Assembly: GCA_027475525.1 (NCBI GenBank) | Contig: JAMWFC010000116.1 | Coordinates: 2,417,826 to 2,481,825 of the forward strand | DNA from: Macrolepiota albuminosa | Lineage: Eukaryota; Basidiomycota; Agaricomycetes; Agaricales; Agaricaceae | Reading direction: 5' to 3' | Length of the DNA stretch: 64,000 nt | Shown: one piece after another, positions 46,475 through 61,208 of the stretch | Position numbering within the stretch: the stretch's first letter is position 1 | Layout of the letters: each line of letters opens with the position of its first letter | Made by a program: the position numbers and the translations under genes | Notes under the pieces: model-generated | What the model was told of the DNA's origin: nothing | Databases searched by the model: none | Seen by the model: only the letters and a program-made list of their open reading frames with translations

Positions 46475-47340
46475 ATGGTGCGTCCGGTCCTGTTCTAATG
46501 GATGAGAGGAGGAGGAAATGCTGATCGACCGTTTTGCGATAGGCCGATTCTTCCGTTACTGACCCCACAGTTGCCGCCGAGCTCAAAAAGAAGCGTACCT
46601 TCCGCACATTCTCATACCGTGGTGTTGAGCTTGACAAGCTCCTGGATATGAACAATGAGGAGGTACGCTCTATTTCCATCGCTCAGTCTAAAACAATGCT
46701 GAAATCTATCGTTTAGTTCGTTGAAGTACGTCTACTTTTAAAAATTCCCGCTATATTATATTAAGGTTCAGCGTAGCTCGTTCATGCCCGTGCCCGCCGC
46801 CGCTTCCAGCGTGGACTTAAGCGCCGTCCTATGGGACTTATCAAGAAGCTCCGCAAAGCCAAGAAGGAGGCACCCCCCAACGAGAAGCCTGCTGTCGTGA
46901 AAACACATTTGCGTGACATGATTGTCGTGCCCGAGATGATCGGTTCGGTCGTTGGAATTTACAATGGAAAGGTTTGTTGCGTCGCAGACTGAGGTGCTAA
47001 ATTGGGAGGGCTCAATTAATTTGGATTCTAGGTATTTAACTCGGTCGAGATCAAGCCTGAGATGACCGGTCACTACCTTGGCGAGTTCTCTTGTTCATAT
47101 CGCCCTGTTAAGCATGGTCGCCCTGGTGTATGTGTTTTTCTATGTCATTCAGAGAAAGATCTAATTTCATTGGTTGATCTAGATTGGTGCAACACACTGT
47201 GTGTATTTTTCGCCTTCTCTCTATGTGCCACACTCACTTGCCGCAACTTCCCACTTCCAGCGTCTCGCTTGTAAGTGTTTTACATGTTTCTGATTATCTT
47301 TTCGTGTTGACTTTCTCCTCCTAGCATTCCTCTCAAGTAA
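46475..47340 (+). CDS. RPS15: 40S ribosomal protein S15 (uS19)
   Basis: Small-subunit ribosomal protein uS19, located in the head near the decoding and A sites. Eight predicted exons join in frame to 154 residues: 46475-46477 (the ATG alone), 46543-46662, 46717-46725 (nine bases), 46777-46971, 47032-47127, 47183-47198, 47261-47270 and 47325-47340. Together they read [36 protein letters not shown] joined to FVE and then [18 protein letters not shown]. Further on come [18 protein letters not shown] and [20 protein letters not shown], ending GIGATHSSRFIPLK. The match to the family is residue-for-residue through the micro-exons, which makes these splice sites reliable. The unusually fragmented structure for 465 coding bases is typical of intron-rich basidiomycete ribosomal genes. 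Confidence 0.95.
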
Positions 47341-47544
47341 AGAATCATCGACCTTATGTAGATTATGTCTTTGGTTTTTACTTTTCATCCAAAATACATG
47401 CTTCATGACAATGCAGGATATGCCTGAGTGAGAATCGATTGAGACAACATTGTATAAATAGGAGTCGATATTTTGACGCTGTCATCACGTGACTCTGAGT
47501 CTCGTCCCTCAAGAGCAGGGTCACCAACGACCACGGTGGTAGAG

Positions 47545-50500
47545 ATGGCAAGCAATCCTGTTGACCCACTGCAGGCTCTGCAGGCGGCCTTCAGTGTAAC
47601 ACCTAATTCCAAAGAACAGGCGGACATCCTCTTCGCCTTACGTGAACAGTTTGAAGTCGCACCTGCACCCATCCCACTACTCCTCAGCACCTTACTGTCC
47701 CTCGTTGTGAATGCCGGCGAATCTCTCCTCAAGAAATGGGTCATTGACCTACTTCACTTTGCCATATGTCGCTCAACTCTTTCAATTGACCAGCGCACGC
47801 AGAGTTAGTCTTGATCACTTCTGAGAGTCCTTTAAGTTTTTAATCAATCGGTTTCGTTAGTGGCATCTCAGGCGCTCGAAACACTCGCGCAACTTATGGA
47901 TGATCCCAATGCTACTACTGTGAAAGTCGTTGTGCAGACCTTTACGACGGTGTACCCTTTGCTTTTCCGGCTTTCGTGAGTCTTCGCTCGGCACGAGACC
48001 CGGACTATGTTGGCTCAGTAGTTCATGCAGGTGTACAAGTCGCAACGGACAGACCGCATGGAATACCCTCACAACGGCCAAAAATCGTATCGTGGAGCTC
48101 GTTTGGACGCCTACCTCTAATTCTGGCGTCAAATTCGCTGCCATCAAATTTGTCCAAAAGGTCATCCTTGTACAGACGCGTGGCGTGTCAGATCCCCGGG
48201 TGCGTGGGTATTCTAACACACAGTGTATTCTATAACTTAATGCATCTATCGCTCACAGTTGCAGAACAAGAACGACCCAAACCTCGCGTCTTGCCCTGCG
48301 GATCATCCATTCATCAATGTTGCCCAGCTCGAGACTGAAGGAAGGAAGCTATTGGAAGCGGTCTTTAATACTTTCTATACAAGCCAGTGAGCGACCTACA
48401 ACGTTCTGCTTTCAACATTCCTCTAACTCGCGAACTCTAGGAATGCCGATCTACTGTCAGCTTTGCTCAATAGCTGGGCTTCATTGACGAAGCTGCGCCC
48501 ATCTGTAACCCCTCTTGTCGTGACTGCATTGAAGCAATGGACGCCTGCAGCGCTTGTTAACCTTCCAGCTTCGAGTGTGAAAAGTTTGGAGAAGTCTCTT
48601 CGCATCCTCATGATACATATATCTCGGTAACTGTGATCTCTATGCCTCAGGATCCATTTACATATTTCACTCAGAATACCTTCCAACGCTGCATATATCG
48701 GGCAAATTAACGAAGCGTTGGCGCAACAGGCCATTCGCATGGACAAAGCCCTTTCCGAGGAAAAGAGACGCAAAGCCGCCGGCATTGACTCTCGAAAACG
48801 ACCGCCATCCGCCCCAATTGAGACCGTAGATGCTAAGCGTCCGAAGCTCGAGTCAGATATGAGCTCCAGCACACCGACGCCCAACACGTCTGCAAATCTG
48901 GGATTCCTTGCCTCCTTTGATTTCACATCCCTCCCCGCCGCCCTCATTACTGAACTCGTCATCGCAAATCTTGAATCATTCTCTGAACCTACTTTTCTTA
49001 GTCTTGTGCAGGCTTATCGTGAAAAGCACACGGGAATAACGCCTGCACCTACTCCTCCATCGATACCGACTGGCCCTCGGGCCGCCCAGCTCCGCGCTGA
49101 ATCTGGGCGGTCTCTTACACCGCAGGATTCTCATAGCCGTCCCATACCTACCGGCCCAGCTACTTCGACACCGCCACCACCACCCGTCAAGGTGAAAGAT
49201 GAACCTGTGGACCCGCTGCAGATGGATATTGATCAAGACGAACTTGAGTACGAGCCTGATCGGTTGAATGAAGAGGTTGGTACTTTCTGTATGCATGTGC
49301 TGTGGCAGAATATTGATTGTATATCTCACCTCAATCGTTGAACAGTTGTCAGGCGGTATTGCTGCTGAGCCGTCTGCGGCAGACATTCATGCTACCGCCG
49401 TCAATCTCCAGCTGATTGATTTCAAGATACCTCCGCCACGAGAGCTTACAGAAGACGATAAAATGCAGCAGCTCACAGGCGCCGTAAAGCGAATATGGAT
49501 CAGTGCAGGGGATTTGAATTTCGGTGGGGATGCTCTTCCCGTGGAATCAACACAAGCTGGTGGTCATTCGCCTACGGAGATTTGGATGTTACTCATTGTG
49601 CGGATGATCACTCGTGTCGTTGAGCCTCCGCCTGAAGGTGACGAAGCATTGGATGAAACACCAGAGAAAGACTTCTACGTGTGTCAGGATCAACTGCGAC
49701 AGACTCTGTGTGACTATATTATGTCTGATTTTCCTTCGAGGCACGTAAAACTTAACCAGGTTCATATATTTTGCCCTAGTTTGACATCTCACAGGATCCG
49801 TCTAGCTACCACTTGGATGAATGAAGAATGGTATAATGATCAGCTGCGACTCGCGGAAGATCCCAACTGGGTAGAAACTTCACTGAGTTTAAATGCGATC
49901 CTACTAATCTCAATGGTCAGCGACCAAACTACGATACATGGCTTAACCAGATTGTAGCAACATATCAGACATTACTAGACGCCAAAGACCGGACATTTTC
50001 CAGATTCCTGCTTGACCTCCCTAGCGTGCCAGAAGACGTTCTCGGTCTGTTGCGCGATCTCTGTATAGACTCCTCAAGGTACATTTCTCGATCATTTGCG
50101 TTATCCCTGAAAATAATTGGACATGTAGTCCTGATAGGATGCAGGTGGGGTTCGCAACCCTCCGCGGACTTGTGATCAACCGTCCATCAATGAGATCAGA
50201 AGCCTTGACCGTTTTACTAGAACTTACGACACATCCCGGTGCGCGGTACTGTGGGTTTGTTAAAGTGATCATATTAAAGTTGAACGTCTCTTTACAGAAA
50301 AGAAGACAAGAGGAGCAGCTATAAACACTGTGAAGCTTTGGGTTCCGAATACACAACCTATGGACAGCATGGTCCGAGAATTCGCACTTCAGATGTTACG
50401 CAAACTCCAAATGCAGCCTTCAAAGGCGGCCGAAGAAGGCGTGTCAATGCTGATAGACGGAGAGAAGACGGATGCGGCAAAGATCCAGCCCATGGACTCT

Positions 50501-51948
50501 TCCGCCGTTTCTCACAATGGTCTTGATGCTCACGCCAATGACGAGAATATGGAAGACGGCCAGCTTCCCCCAGAAGAATTGGTCCACACTCCTTATCTCC
50601 CTGAACAAATTGAGCTTCCTGCGCAGAAGTCACAGGTTCTTCAACATGTAGAGCTCCTTTTCGCACTCTCTGTCAAAGTTCCCGAATTCTTGGACGGGTG
50701 AGTCACAAGATTCATCATGTCTGTTTCTGAGGTCATTTACAAAATTAGGATCTTCGCGGCTTATGGTCAGATGGATCCTACTGTTCAAGGCGCTATCCAA
50801 GAATTAATCACGGCCCTTATTCGGTCCCTTGGTTCTAGCCACGGAAAACTTTTGACATTGATTCGAAATTTCCCTTCAGGAGCTGAGACCCTTGCATTGC
50901 GGGTCTTGACCATTTTCACAGAGCATGGTCGACCAAGTACTCAATTGGTAGCACTAGTCAAGGCTCTTATAAACGAGAGAGATGCCAAGGCCAAAGGTGG
51001 TCAAAAGGGCAAGGATCTTGATGCCCGTTTCTTGATTCCCATTATCGCGGAGATGGACAAGGTGATTGGTGCCTCATTAAGGTATTGATGGCGCTGATGA
51101 TGTATAGCCGGACATCCTGCGACATTTGCCTCGGATCGTTTCAATTCTCAACGGACAAGCCGAACCAAAGAACCTGGTTCGGTCGGTCTTCAGCTCGATC
51201 GTCACAACCCCGCCCCAGACGTTCGGCAGTGTTACTTCGAACTTACCGCGCGTTCGACAAAGCGAGCTTCTGACGCCCGCAGAACTTATGGTCCTGCTAC
51301 ATGATTCTGAAAAGGAAATAGGTTTAAAGAGCGCAATCGAAGGTGCGGTCTTTTGTGTTATGGGTGGCAATCTGACGTTCATATTTACGACCTAGCGATT
51401 GGTATATGCTTCTCAATGACTGATGTATTCCGCTCCGAAATTCTCGCAGTGGTCATGCAACAAATTATGGACGAGGCTGACTTGCCCGTCTTGTTCTTGC
51501 GAACAGTAAGGAAATGGCCCCGTTCATCTGGATTGGCAAACATCTTACCACCCGCTTTTGGAAGGTCATTCAAGCAGTCACGACTTACAAGTCTCTCGTC
51601 GGGTTTGTTTCAACGACACTGCTCTCCCGACTGATCACCAAAAAGATATGGACAAACCCTCCCCTATGGGAGGGCTTCATCCGTTGTGCAAAGGTCATTG
51701 CCCCAGCGAGTTTTGGTGCGCTGCTTCAACTGCCCAAAGACCAGCTTCGTGAGCTCGTCGACAAGCAGCCGAGTCTCAAATCTGGACTTCGGGACTACGT
51801 TAACAAAAAGAGCACGAACAAAGCTCGCATCGCTGGCTTTTTGGACATTTTTGGTGAAGAGGACTCGGCGACACCAGTGCATCCTCTTACGCGGGATGAC
51901 TTTACCCCACCCCCTGCAGAATCAACAGCAGAACCCACTCCTGCCTAA
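47545..51948 (+). CDS. PTA1: Symplekin/Pta1, pre-mRNA 3'-end processing scaffold
   Basis: Scaffold of the cleavage and polyadenylation machinery that also contacts RNA polymerase II phosphatase Ssu72. Fifteen predicted exons (47545-47803, 47861-47975, 48031-48199, 48259-48386, 48441-48626, 48675-49275, 49346-49740, 49795-49870, 49921-50078, 50129-50238, 50298-50697, 50749-51061, 51108-51342, 51396-51505, 51565-51948) join to 1,212 residues. The N-terminal helical repeat part includes KKWVIDLLHFAICRS and RIVELVWTPTSNSGVKFAAI; a Pro/Thr linker follows. The C-terminal symplekin domain has LPRIVSILNGQAEPKNLVRS, LTPAELMVLLHDSEKEIGL and ITKKIWTNPPLWEGFIRCAK. The intron after 49740 seems to use GC as donor, since only that join gives DFPSRIRLATTWMNEEW. 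Length is close to animal symplekin and longer than yeast Pta1. The N-terminal ATG at 47545 is the first that fits. Confidence 0.92.
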
Positions 51949-52185
51949 GTACTACGAGTGTTCCATAGTTTAGTTATGATATTTACGGCACAATGTAATA
52001 TAATATGATTGGGGGGAATTGATTGCACTGAGATCGGAGATGAACGATCTCTGCTGGATTTGTCGCGTGCACGTCATGTTCTGCTCACACTGTTGACCTT
52101 TCCTCCATACCACACTTCTTTACTTGGTGCATTCTTTCGGTAACCTGGTTTCTTGTCTTCTTTGCGCAAGAGAGCCCCGCCCGTA

Positions 52186-54786
<2,601 letters not shown>

Positions 54787-54993
54787 GCTTGGAAATGACT
54801 AGGAATTATCATTTATCATCTATCATCGTGTTGTGGCTATCATGGTGTTAGGTGATACCTAACAATAGTGACGAGCATGGTATACGTTAGAATAAGAATA
54901 TGATGCTAATATACAATGCATTAATACAAAGGACTGGAAACATGCTTCGAAGTGTCAATTTTCCAGGATCTCTTTTATACCTAGAAATCAATG

Positions 54994-56087
54994 TCAATCA
55001 CTGCCACCATAGGGAGATTCAAGCTCACGATCAATGATATCCAAGTATGCAGTGGTGGCGGGACTATCAGGATATTCGTCCAGAAAACTCACACCATAGT
55101 CTGCGCTTTTACCTATTCGAGGGTCTAAGGGCACAGAGCCTAGTAGCTCGAGGCCCATGTCTGAAGCCAATTTCCTCGCCCCTCCAGTGCTTGGTTTGAA
55201 GATTTGTGACTCGGTCTTGCAGCTTGGGCAAACAAATCCAGACATATTTTCAACCACACCCAACACTCTTATCCCGACTTTGCGACAGAAATCAATCTCC
55301 CGTCGTACATCCTGTATTGCAACCTCCTGAGGCGTTGTGATAACCACGGCCCCGTCAATCCCACTCTCCTTCAAGTATTGAACGATGCTAAGATGCTCAT
55401 CGGATGTACCGGGCGGTGTATCAACGATCAAATAGTCAAGATCCCCCCAGTCAACGTCTTTGAGGAACTGGGATATAAGCCCGTTCTTCTTTGGCCCGCG
55501 CCACATGATTGCGTCGCGCGAGGAGGGAAGCATGAAACCAACAGACATGACGGCGAAATTGTCTTGCACAAAAACAGGTGACCAGCCTGAAGACGAAGCG
55601 TGAACTTGTTCGTTTGCAATTCCAAGAATAGTAGGTATTGACGGGCCACAGATATCGACGTCCATGATGCCAATCTTTGACGATTGATTCTCAATCCCTA
55701 GTATACTAAATCTGATATGCATGGCTCACCTGCGCACGATCGTCAGCAGCAAATGCCCATCCCAGCTGAGCGGTAAAAGTCGACTTTCCTACACCACCTT
55801 TTCCTGAGAGAACAAGAATCTTTCGCTTCACTGTTGTCATTCGTTCCTTTATAAACGGCAAAGAGGGGTCTGGCCCCTTGGGCTCATTGGATGCGCATAT
55901 CTCCTGGTTTGCACAACCGTTGCATGCATCCGACTTGCCTGCAAGTTCGGATTCAGTTCCCTGTGATCCGTTAGTTGAAAACCGGCAACGAAATGAACGA
56001 GGGTCAGCGCACTGGACAATGATCCGGGGCATTCTCTGGCACAGAGAGGGGATTAGGAACGTTTGCCGGAGGTTGCACTTGTGTCAT
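54994..56087 (-). CDS. NBP35: Cytosolic Fe-S cluster assembly scaffold ATPase Nbp35
   Basis: P-loop ATPase that, with Cfd1, assembles 4Fe-4S clusters for cytosolic and nuclear proteins. Predicted exons 56087-56013, 55960-55730 and 55674-54994 join to 328 residues, normal for the family. The N-terminal cluster-binding motif is complete, with four cysteines spaced C-x13-C-x2-C-x5-C across the first splice (ending [11 protein letters not shown]). The deviant Walker A reads [10 protein letters not shown], followed by [11 protein letters not shown] and [15 protein letters not shown]. The C-terminal CPSC pair ([11 protein letters not shown]) that binds the bridging cluster is also present. All catalytic elements are intact. 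It is read divergently from SYF2 with only 150 bases between the start codons. Confidence 0.96.
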
Positions 56088-56237
56088 TCGACCAGGTGTG
56101 AAAGTTGAGTGAAAGATGCTGATTTGGGAATTGACTTACTATCACGTGTACTTGATCACGCTGAACTTATCTCTCTGTGGTTTGTCAAAGAGTCGTCACG
56201 TGCGCAGACACTGCAACACATTCTTCCTACCATCAAA
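56088..56237. promoter_or_regulatory. 150-bp divergent promoter shared by NBP35 and SYF2
   Basis: The two start codons lie 150 bases apart on opposite strands, so both promoters must sit here or overlap the first exons. cacgtg-like elements occur twice (atcacgtgta near 56143 and gtcacgtgcg near 56194). Such E-box cores bind bHLH factors in other fungi; binding here is not shown. Confidence 0.55.
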
Positions 56238-57501
56238 ATGACCTCGACACGTTCAAAAGGCTCTAAAGCAGCTCTACCAGATGAGGCCGCACCAGAAGAG
56301 AAGCAGGAACAGGAGATGCTAGTAGAGTCAGAGAAGCATGGGGAGCTGGACATGGATGGTGTTGAGGAGGGCAGTGCAGAAAGGGAGGGAGAGACGATAG
56401 AGGCGTCGGAAGGAGCGGAAGGTGAGGGCGGAGAAGCGAAAGAACCGAAGCGGATGACGATGGAGGAGCGAAAGGCCAGGATGGAGGCGCTACGGAGGAA
56501 AAATGTGCGTATTCATTGGTACATCCTATTGTCATATGTTTCAGCTGTCTCGTCTTTGTGTCTTTGACAGGTCATTTCCTCTCGTCTCAATCGCGCTTCG
56601 GTTGTAGAAGAGTCAGCGAAAGCCAAATTGAATGCACGTGAGATGGCTCGGTTAGAGAGACAACGAAAGCTGGCGGAGACTTTGCGTGCTGCTGTCGATG
56701 CAGAGGAGCAGGGTATTGATGTAGAACGGTCAAAGAATTGGGAATGGACGATTGAAGAGAATGAGGAGTGGGAGAAGAAGATGGCGCGTAAGAAGCGGAG
56801 GGCAGACTTTGCATTCCATGGTGTGTTACGTCCCTTTTTGTCATCTAGTATTGGTATGGGATGACTATGACTGATTGTTCTACTGTAGATGACGCCCATG
56901 CAGCAAGAAGGCGATATAAGAAGGATATAGACCATATAAAGCCGGATCTGGTGGCGTATAATAAACAGAAAGAAATGGCGCTTGGCATGGCACCGGGTTC
57001 CCTGATGACTTTTGACCCCAAGGCGGGTTCATCCCAGGTATGTCGACCTCTTGGTGTGTCTGTAACTTTTTCTTACATTATCTGTAGCTTGTCCCGATTA
57101 GTCAGGAACAGCAACAACTTGCGGCCGCGAACTTGTATCGGGACGCCAACACACTCATATATGGAGACAACAAGCCCTCCGAAGAGGCTATTGACCGGAT
57201 GGTCAGCAAGATCAATCAAGAGTTCGTCTTATTTTTGGTTGTCTTGGATCTCGATGTTGACATGCAATGTTGATAGTATCGACAAGAAGGGCAAGTTTTC
57301 GAGAAAGAGACTCAACGAAGAAGAGGGTGACATCACATACATCAACGAACACAACCGCGTGTTCAATAAAAAGGTGGGTTTCGTTGGCGTTCCTGTTGAA
57401 ATGATCGTCTTACTGAGCGCATTGTCACTCAGATTGCACGGTATTACGACAAGTATACCGCAGAGATCCGTGCAAGTTTCGAGCGCGGCACGGCACTGTA
57501 G
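56238..57501 (+). CDS. SYF2: Pre-mRNA-splicing factor Syf2
   Basis: Component of the Prp19-associated spliceosome that takes part in the activated and catalytic complexes. Predicted exons 56238-56504, 56571-56820, 56889-57037, 57088-57221, 57277-57373 and 57433-57501 join to 321 residues. An acidic, low-complexity leader (about 75 residues) precedes the Syf2 domain: MTMEERKARMEALRRK, KNWEWTIEENEEWEKKMARK, RRRYKKDIDHIKPDLVAYNK, MTFDPKAGSSQ, ANLYRDANTLIYGDNKPSEE and the conserved end KKGKFSRKRLNEEEGDITYI plus NEHNRVFNKKIARYYDKYTA. Every splice keeps the frame. The gene appears intact. Confidence 0.95.
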
Positions 57502-59060
57502 ACGCAGCCTTAGGTGTGTTCGTTTGGCAGACATCTTGGCTATGATTACTCATGAATGACAGATGTAATGTATCCCCTGTATCAACTTGTACACTTTCTC
57601 GAGTTAGTCAACGTTTAGACAAGAAATCCGATGTCTTTGAGCCACTTGTCTGAGTGATGTGGGCAGTCTGGATGATATCATGAAGGCCTGGATTTTCAAA
57701 GACAACCCACTAATGCGTATCCTACTTAAAAGAGTCACTTCAATACACCCTCACCCTCGCCTCCACTCTCGAGCATGCAGCTTCCCTTGCGTATCAACAA
57801 ACATCACAAGACTGATTTTCATCTGGACGACGTAGATCTCGCATCCGCCATCGACCTCACTAGAATCCAAGTTCTACTCCATCGTCAAAGGCAAAGCCGT
57901 TATCGCTGATCTCGTGGCGAAGTACGGCTCGTCTGATTTTATCGTGTGGCTTGATTTACTGAATGTGGCGCCCGACGACCAAGATTTCGGAGTTCGTGCT
58001 TGTCCAAGGGTACATGCGCCATGAACGTACATCTTCGCATGGGGTAACCCACTCGTGTCGGACCCAGCTGCAATACTTGCACTGGCGTTTAAGGCACGAG
58101 CAAGGCCTACCCCTGATTTGGACTTGGTCTCAAGTCCGTGCCCTATACCACACTTAGACTAATGATTAGACATTTATTGTATCTAACAACTTTCCGCCTC
58201 GACATATTCTGTTCGGCCTCATGTGCTCGCTCGCCGTATTAACAAATTTCACCATTGTCCACTAGTAATTCTCTATCTACTGAGTGAAGACTGTCGAAGC
58301 GAGGAGGAAGAACGGGTGCCGGGTTCTCTCGATAGAGGTCAGAGATGTAAAGGAGAGTTTCGGATGTTCCGCGCGGCGCAGTAAGGAAAGAGACGGCGTT
58401 TCTCATTTGCCAGGAGTAATTGTAGATTGAGGTGAGGATAGGTAGGCCGCAGGCTGTACGGGAGGAAAGTATATAGGTGTTTGAAGTTGCAAAAAGGAAG
58501 GTACCTTGCCGGCGTGTCGAGCGAGCCAGTTCCTGCAATGTTGAAAGTCTAGCCACGGTTCCAAAGTTGCCTGCGAATTTGGAACATTTTCAGAAAACGC
58601 AAATAAAGGATGAGGCATAACCATCCAAGCCACGGTTCCAAAGTTGCCTGCGAATTTGGAACATTTTCAGAAAACGCAAATAAAGGATGAGGCATAACCA
58701 TCCATGAGGCAATCTAGACACCGGACCTAGACTTTCTCCATTCTATAATACCTTGTTCGACGGCTTCTTGTCTTCAGGAGTCCATTCGTCCGCTACGACT
58801 TCCGATACATGTACCTCCGCTCTCTGCCCACGCCTCAAGTTCCTTTTCAAATCTTTACCGTGCTCCTCGGATCATGTTCCTTACCTTCGGCGTACGGACC
58901 CCGCGAGTTCGATGACATGCGCGGGATCAATCATATTCTCATAGATACAGTGTACGACACCACTCAAACGGATGGTGCACAAGAACCTCTTCGAGATCAC
59001 GATCAAAACGACTGAGGCTATCCCGGGTTCTGCTTCCGATCCATATTCCCGCTACTTTAG
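57502..59060. other. 1.6-kb region with gene-like relics
   Basis: No complete gene could be built. On the plus strand about 57740-58155 reads in pieces like a former gene, with DLVAKYGSSDFIVWLDLLNV and YIFAWGNPLVSDPAA in different frames. On the minus strand 58633-58239 carries a gene-like stretch (SWQMRNAVSFLTAPRGTS, ending VDRELLVDNGEIC and a stop). A further plus-strand frame at 58741-59013 has SAYGPREFDDMRGINHIL. I recognise none of these families. A 77-bp duplication lies inside. They may be decayed duplicates, or a fast-evolving gene disturbed by the assembly. Confidence 0.4.
58551..58704. repeat. 77-bp perfect tandem duplication (junction 18)
   Basis: Copies 58551-58627 and 58628-58704, beginning agccacggttccaaagttgc. 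It covers part of the minus-strand gene-like stretch and duplicates its possible start region. Confidence 0.97.
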
Positions 59061-59213
59061 TGTAAGCTGAGGCTACGTGTCTTGCCAGCTAGCCCAGCGT
59101 GAGATAAGGTGGGTTGACTAAGAATAAGGACTACCCCGTGGCATGAGTGCAGGATGAGACACCTAACCGTCTCATCCTCACACCTGGTCAGAAATTTTCA
59201 TTTGCTCGAGATG
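59061..59213 (+). repeat. Left terminal inverted repeat of the 59-62 kb element
   Basis: The first 53 bases (from tgtaagctgaggctacgtgt) match the reverse complement of 62182-62234 with five mismatches. A second block (gtgcaggatgagacac, then gtctcatcctca) matches the reverse complement of about 62072-62137. Between the blocks similarity is weak. The second block contains a small palindrome, gatgagac against gtctcatc. Confidence 0.75.
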
Positions 59214-60404
59214 AACCTTCTGGAAAGACGAATAAGAAAAGCTAAAGAGGTTCAAGAGAGATGAAAGTTCAAGTCAGAGAAACACGAAGTCAGGTGACCG
59301 TTACGATGGTCCCGAAACGCGTCCCGCATTCATCACGTGACTCCCTTCTTCGGACCTGTAAAGACGAATGAGACGTGAATCAAGGTACCGTGTAGTCCTT
59401 GAATGTCTCTGAGCTGGAAACCGCTATGATGGCTTTCGTGAGATTTGATCATAGAGCTTACGCGGGCGAGATACTTGAGACGTTTCTTGTCAGGCAGTGA
59501 AACGCACTTATGCGGGAAATCAAGCAAAACCGGTAAAGGAGAACTAATCACAGAACTCGGCACCAGATTTTTCCGAGTGCCAAGGCACGAAAGCGCATCG
59601 GCAGGGTTGAGTTCAGAGGGCATATAGCAGAATGTGGGTATGAGCATGCATTCATTCAGAATACAATAAGAGCATAAAATACAGAAATTCATAAATGTGG
59701 GGCGGCTGTGCCTTTTTTGGTGTGCTCCAATAGCACCAGGGCTGCTGGAGTGAATCAAAATAGATAGCAAAGATGTGAAGAACCTACCTGCTTGGCTACA
59801 AGATGTGCTACGTCAAATCAGATCATGAAGCCATCTTTATCAATAAACTGTTGATGGAGAATACACCTGTAAGAGGGTCATCTTTAGAAATGTTGCAACA
59901 GACTCAATATATTGCAAGCATGTTTGAGCTTTGGAACTGTTTGGCCACAATGAGAGGGGATGAGTATATGGGGCCCCTGAAAATATGTCCAACATGTGGC
60001 AGAGAAAAAGGTCCTGACATATGGCCCAAAGTGACCTCATCAGTGAGATAATCTTTGACTACCTTCAGAAAATTATTCCTAAAAGAGTAATTAGAGATTA
60101 AAACTGAGCAAGTAAGAGTTGGGAGAGCTCCCAAAGAAAAACCATGTTAGAAGTTGCAAATCAGACAAGAATATAAAGAAAGTAGGTTGTGCTTAGCAAT
60201 AAAGTGTCTGAAAGCTTCAGTGTTATACAGATGAACAATCCTATTGAAAAGTTCAACATTCTGAGGTGAGAGGTGAGCATTAGGTAGCTAGAAATGAACA
60301 TAAAGATAAAGGTCTGGATAGTTGAGAATTTTAGGCAAGGGTTTTTGGCAGGCTTCAGGTGCAGAAGTGCCCATTAACAACACACAGACATGATTTTGAG
60401 CAAG

Positions 60405-60558
60405 AGAATGCTGGGTAGTCTCCTCTACACAGTAAATAGATGTGGAGGGCATCATTTCCATGGCAGTTATCACAGGGTTGAAGAATGCTGGGTAGTCTCC
60501 TCTACACAGTAAATAGATGTGGAGGGCATCATTTCCATGGCAGTTATCACAGGGTTGA
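60405..60558. repeat. 77-bp perfect tandem duplication (junction 19)
   Basis: Copies 60405-60481 and 60482-60558, beginning agaatgctgggtagtctcc, inside the decayed retroelement. Confidence 0.97.
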
Positions 60559-61055
60559 TTGAGATTGAAGATTCTACAAACTCTTTTGGCAATAACGATC
60601 TTATTGCCAGAGAGCCGAGTGTGAGGAGCTTGCCATCAAATGAGGTATTGTTGACTGATGCCCTGTGGCCCAGTTATCTTTCACATAAAAGACACACTGA
60701 GGAATTATCCCAAAAAAGAATCAGATTTGACTTTTGAATAGCACACTGTGAAGTAATGTTGACCACATATAAAGATTTTGAGACTTTGTTCTCAAAAAAT
60801 CTCCTTCAATCCTCAGCCAAGGCCTGATGGGATTGAAGAATAATATCAACATGCAATGTATATTTGAGCCAGTTGAAAACAACATTAGCCATGAGAATTT
60901 CCAAGCAGGCTTCTTGTTCAAATCTGTACCAGAGTCGAGTACAAATTCTCAAAATCTTGAACTTGCTTGAAAAAATTAAGATGCATTTCATATTCAATCA
61001 CATAGTTAGTTGACAAAGTAGGCCCATTAGTTTGGCCTGACACAGTGGATGTCTT

Positions 61056-61208
61056 GCCCAGCAATTTCAGTGCCTCCAGAAGATTGTGAGAAGCTTCAAG
61101 AAAACATAAAGGGCTGAGGCAGAAGTGAGTATGCCCAGCAATTTCAGTGCCTCCAGAAGATTGTGAGAAGCTTCAAGAAAACATAAAGGGCTGAGGCAGA
61201 AGTGAGTA
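61056..61208. repeat. About 77-bp tandem duplication, possibly one base different (junction 20)
   Basis: First copy 61056-61132; the second starts at 61133 and seems to lack one A of the agcaattt run, making it 76 bases. This is the only duplication of the set that may not be exact. It lies inside the decayed retroelement. Confidence 0.85.
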
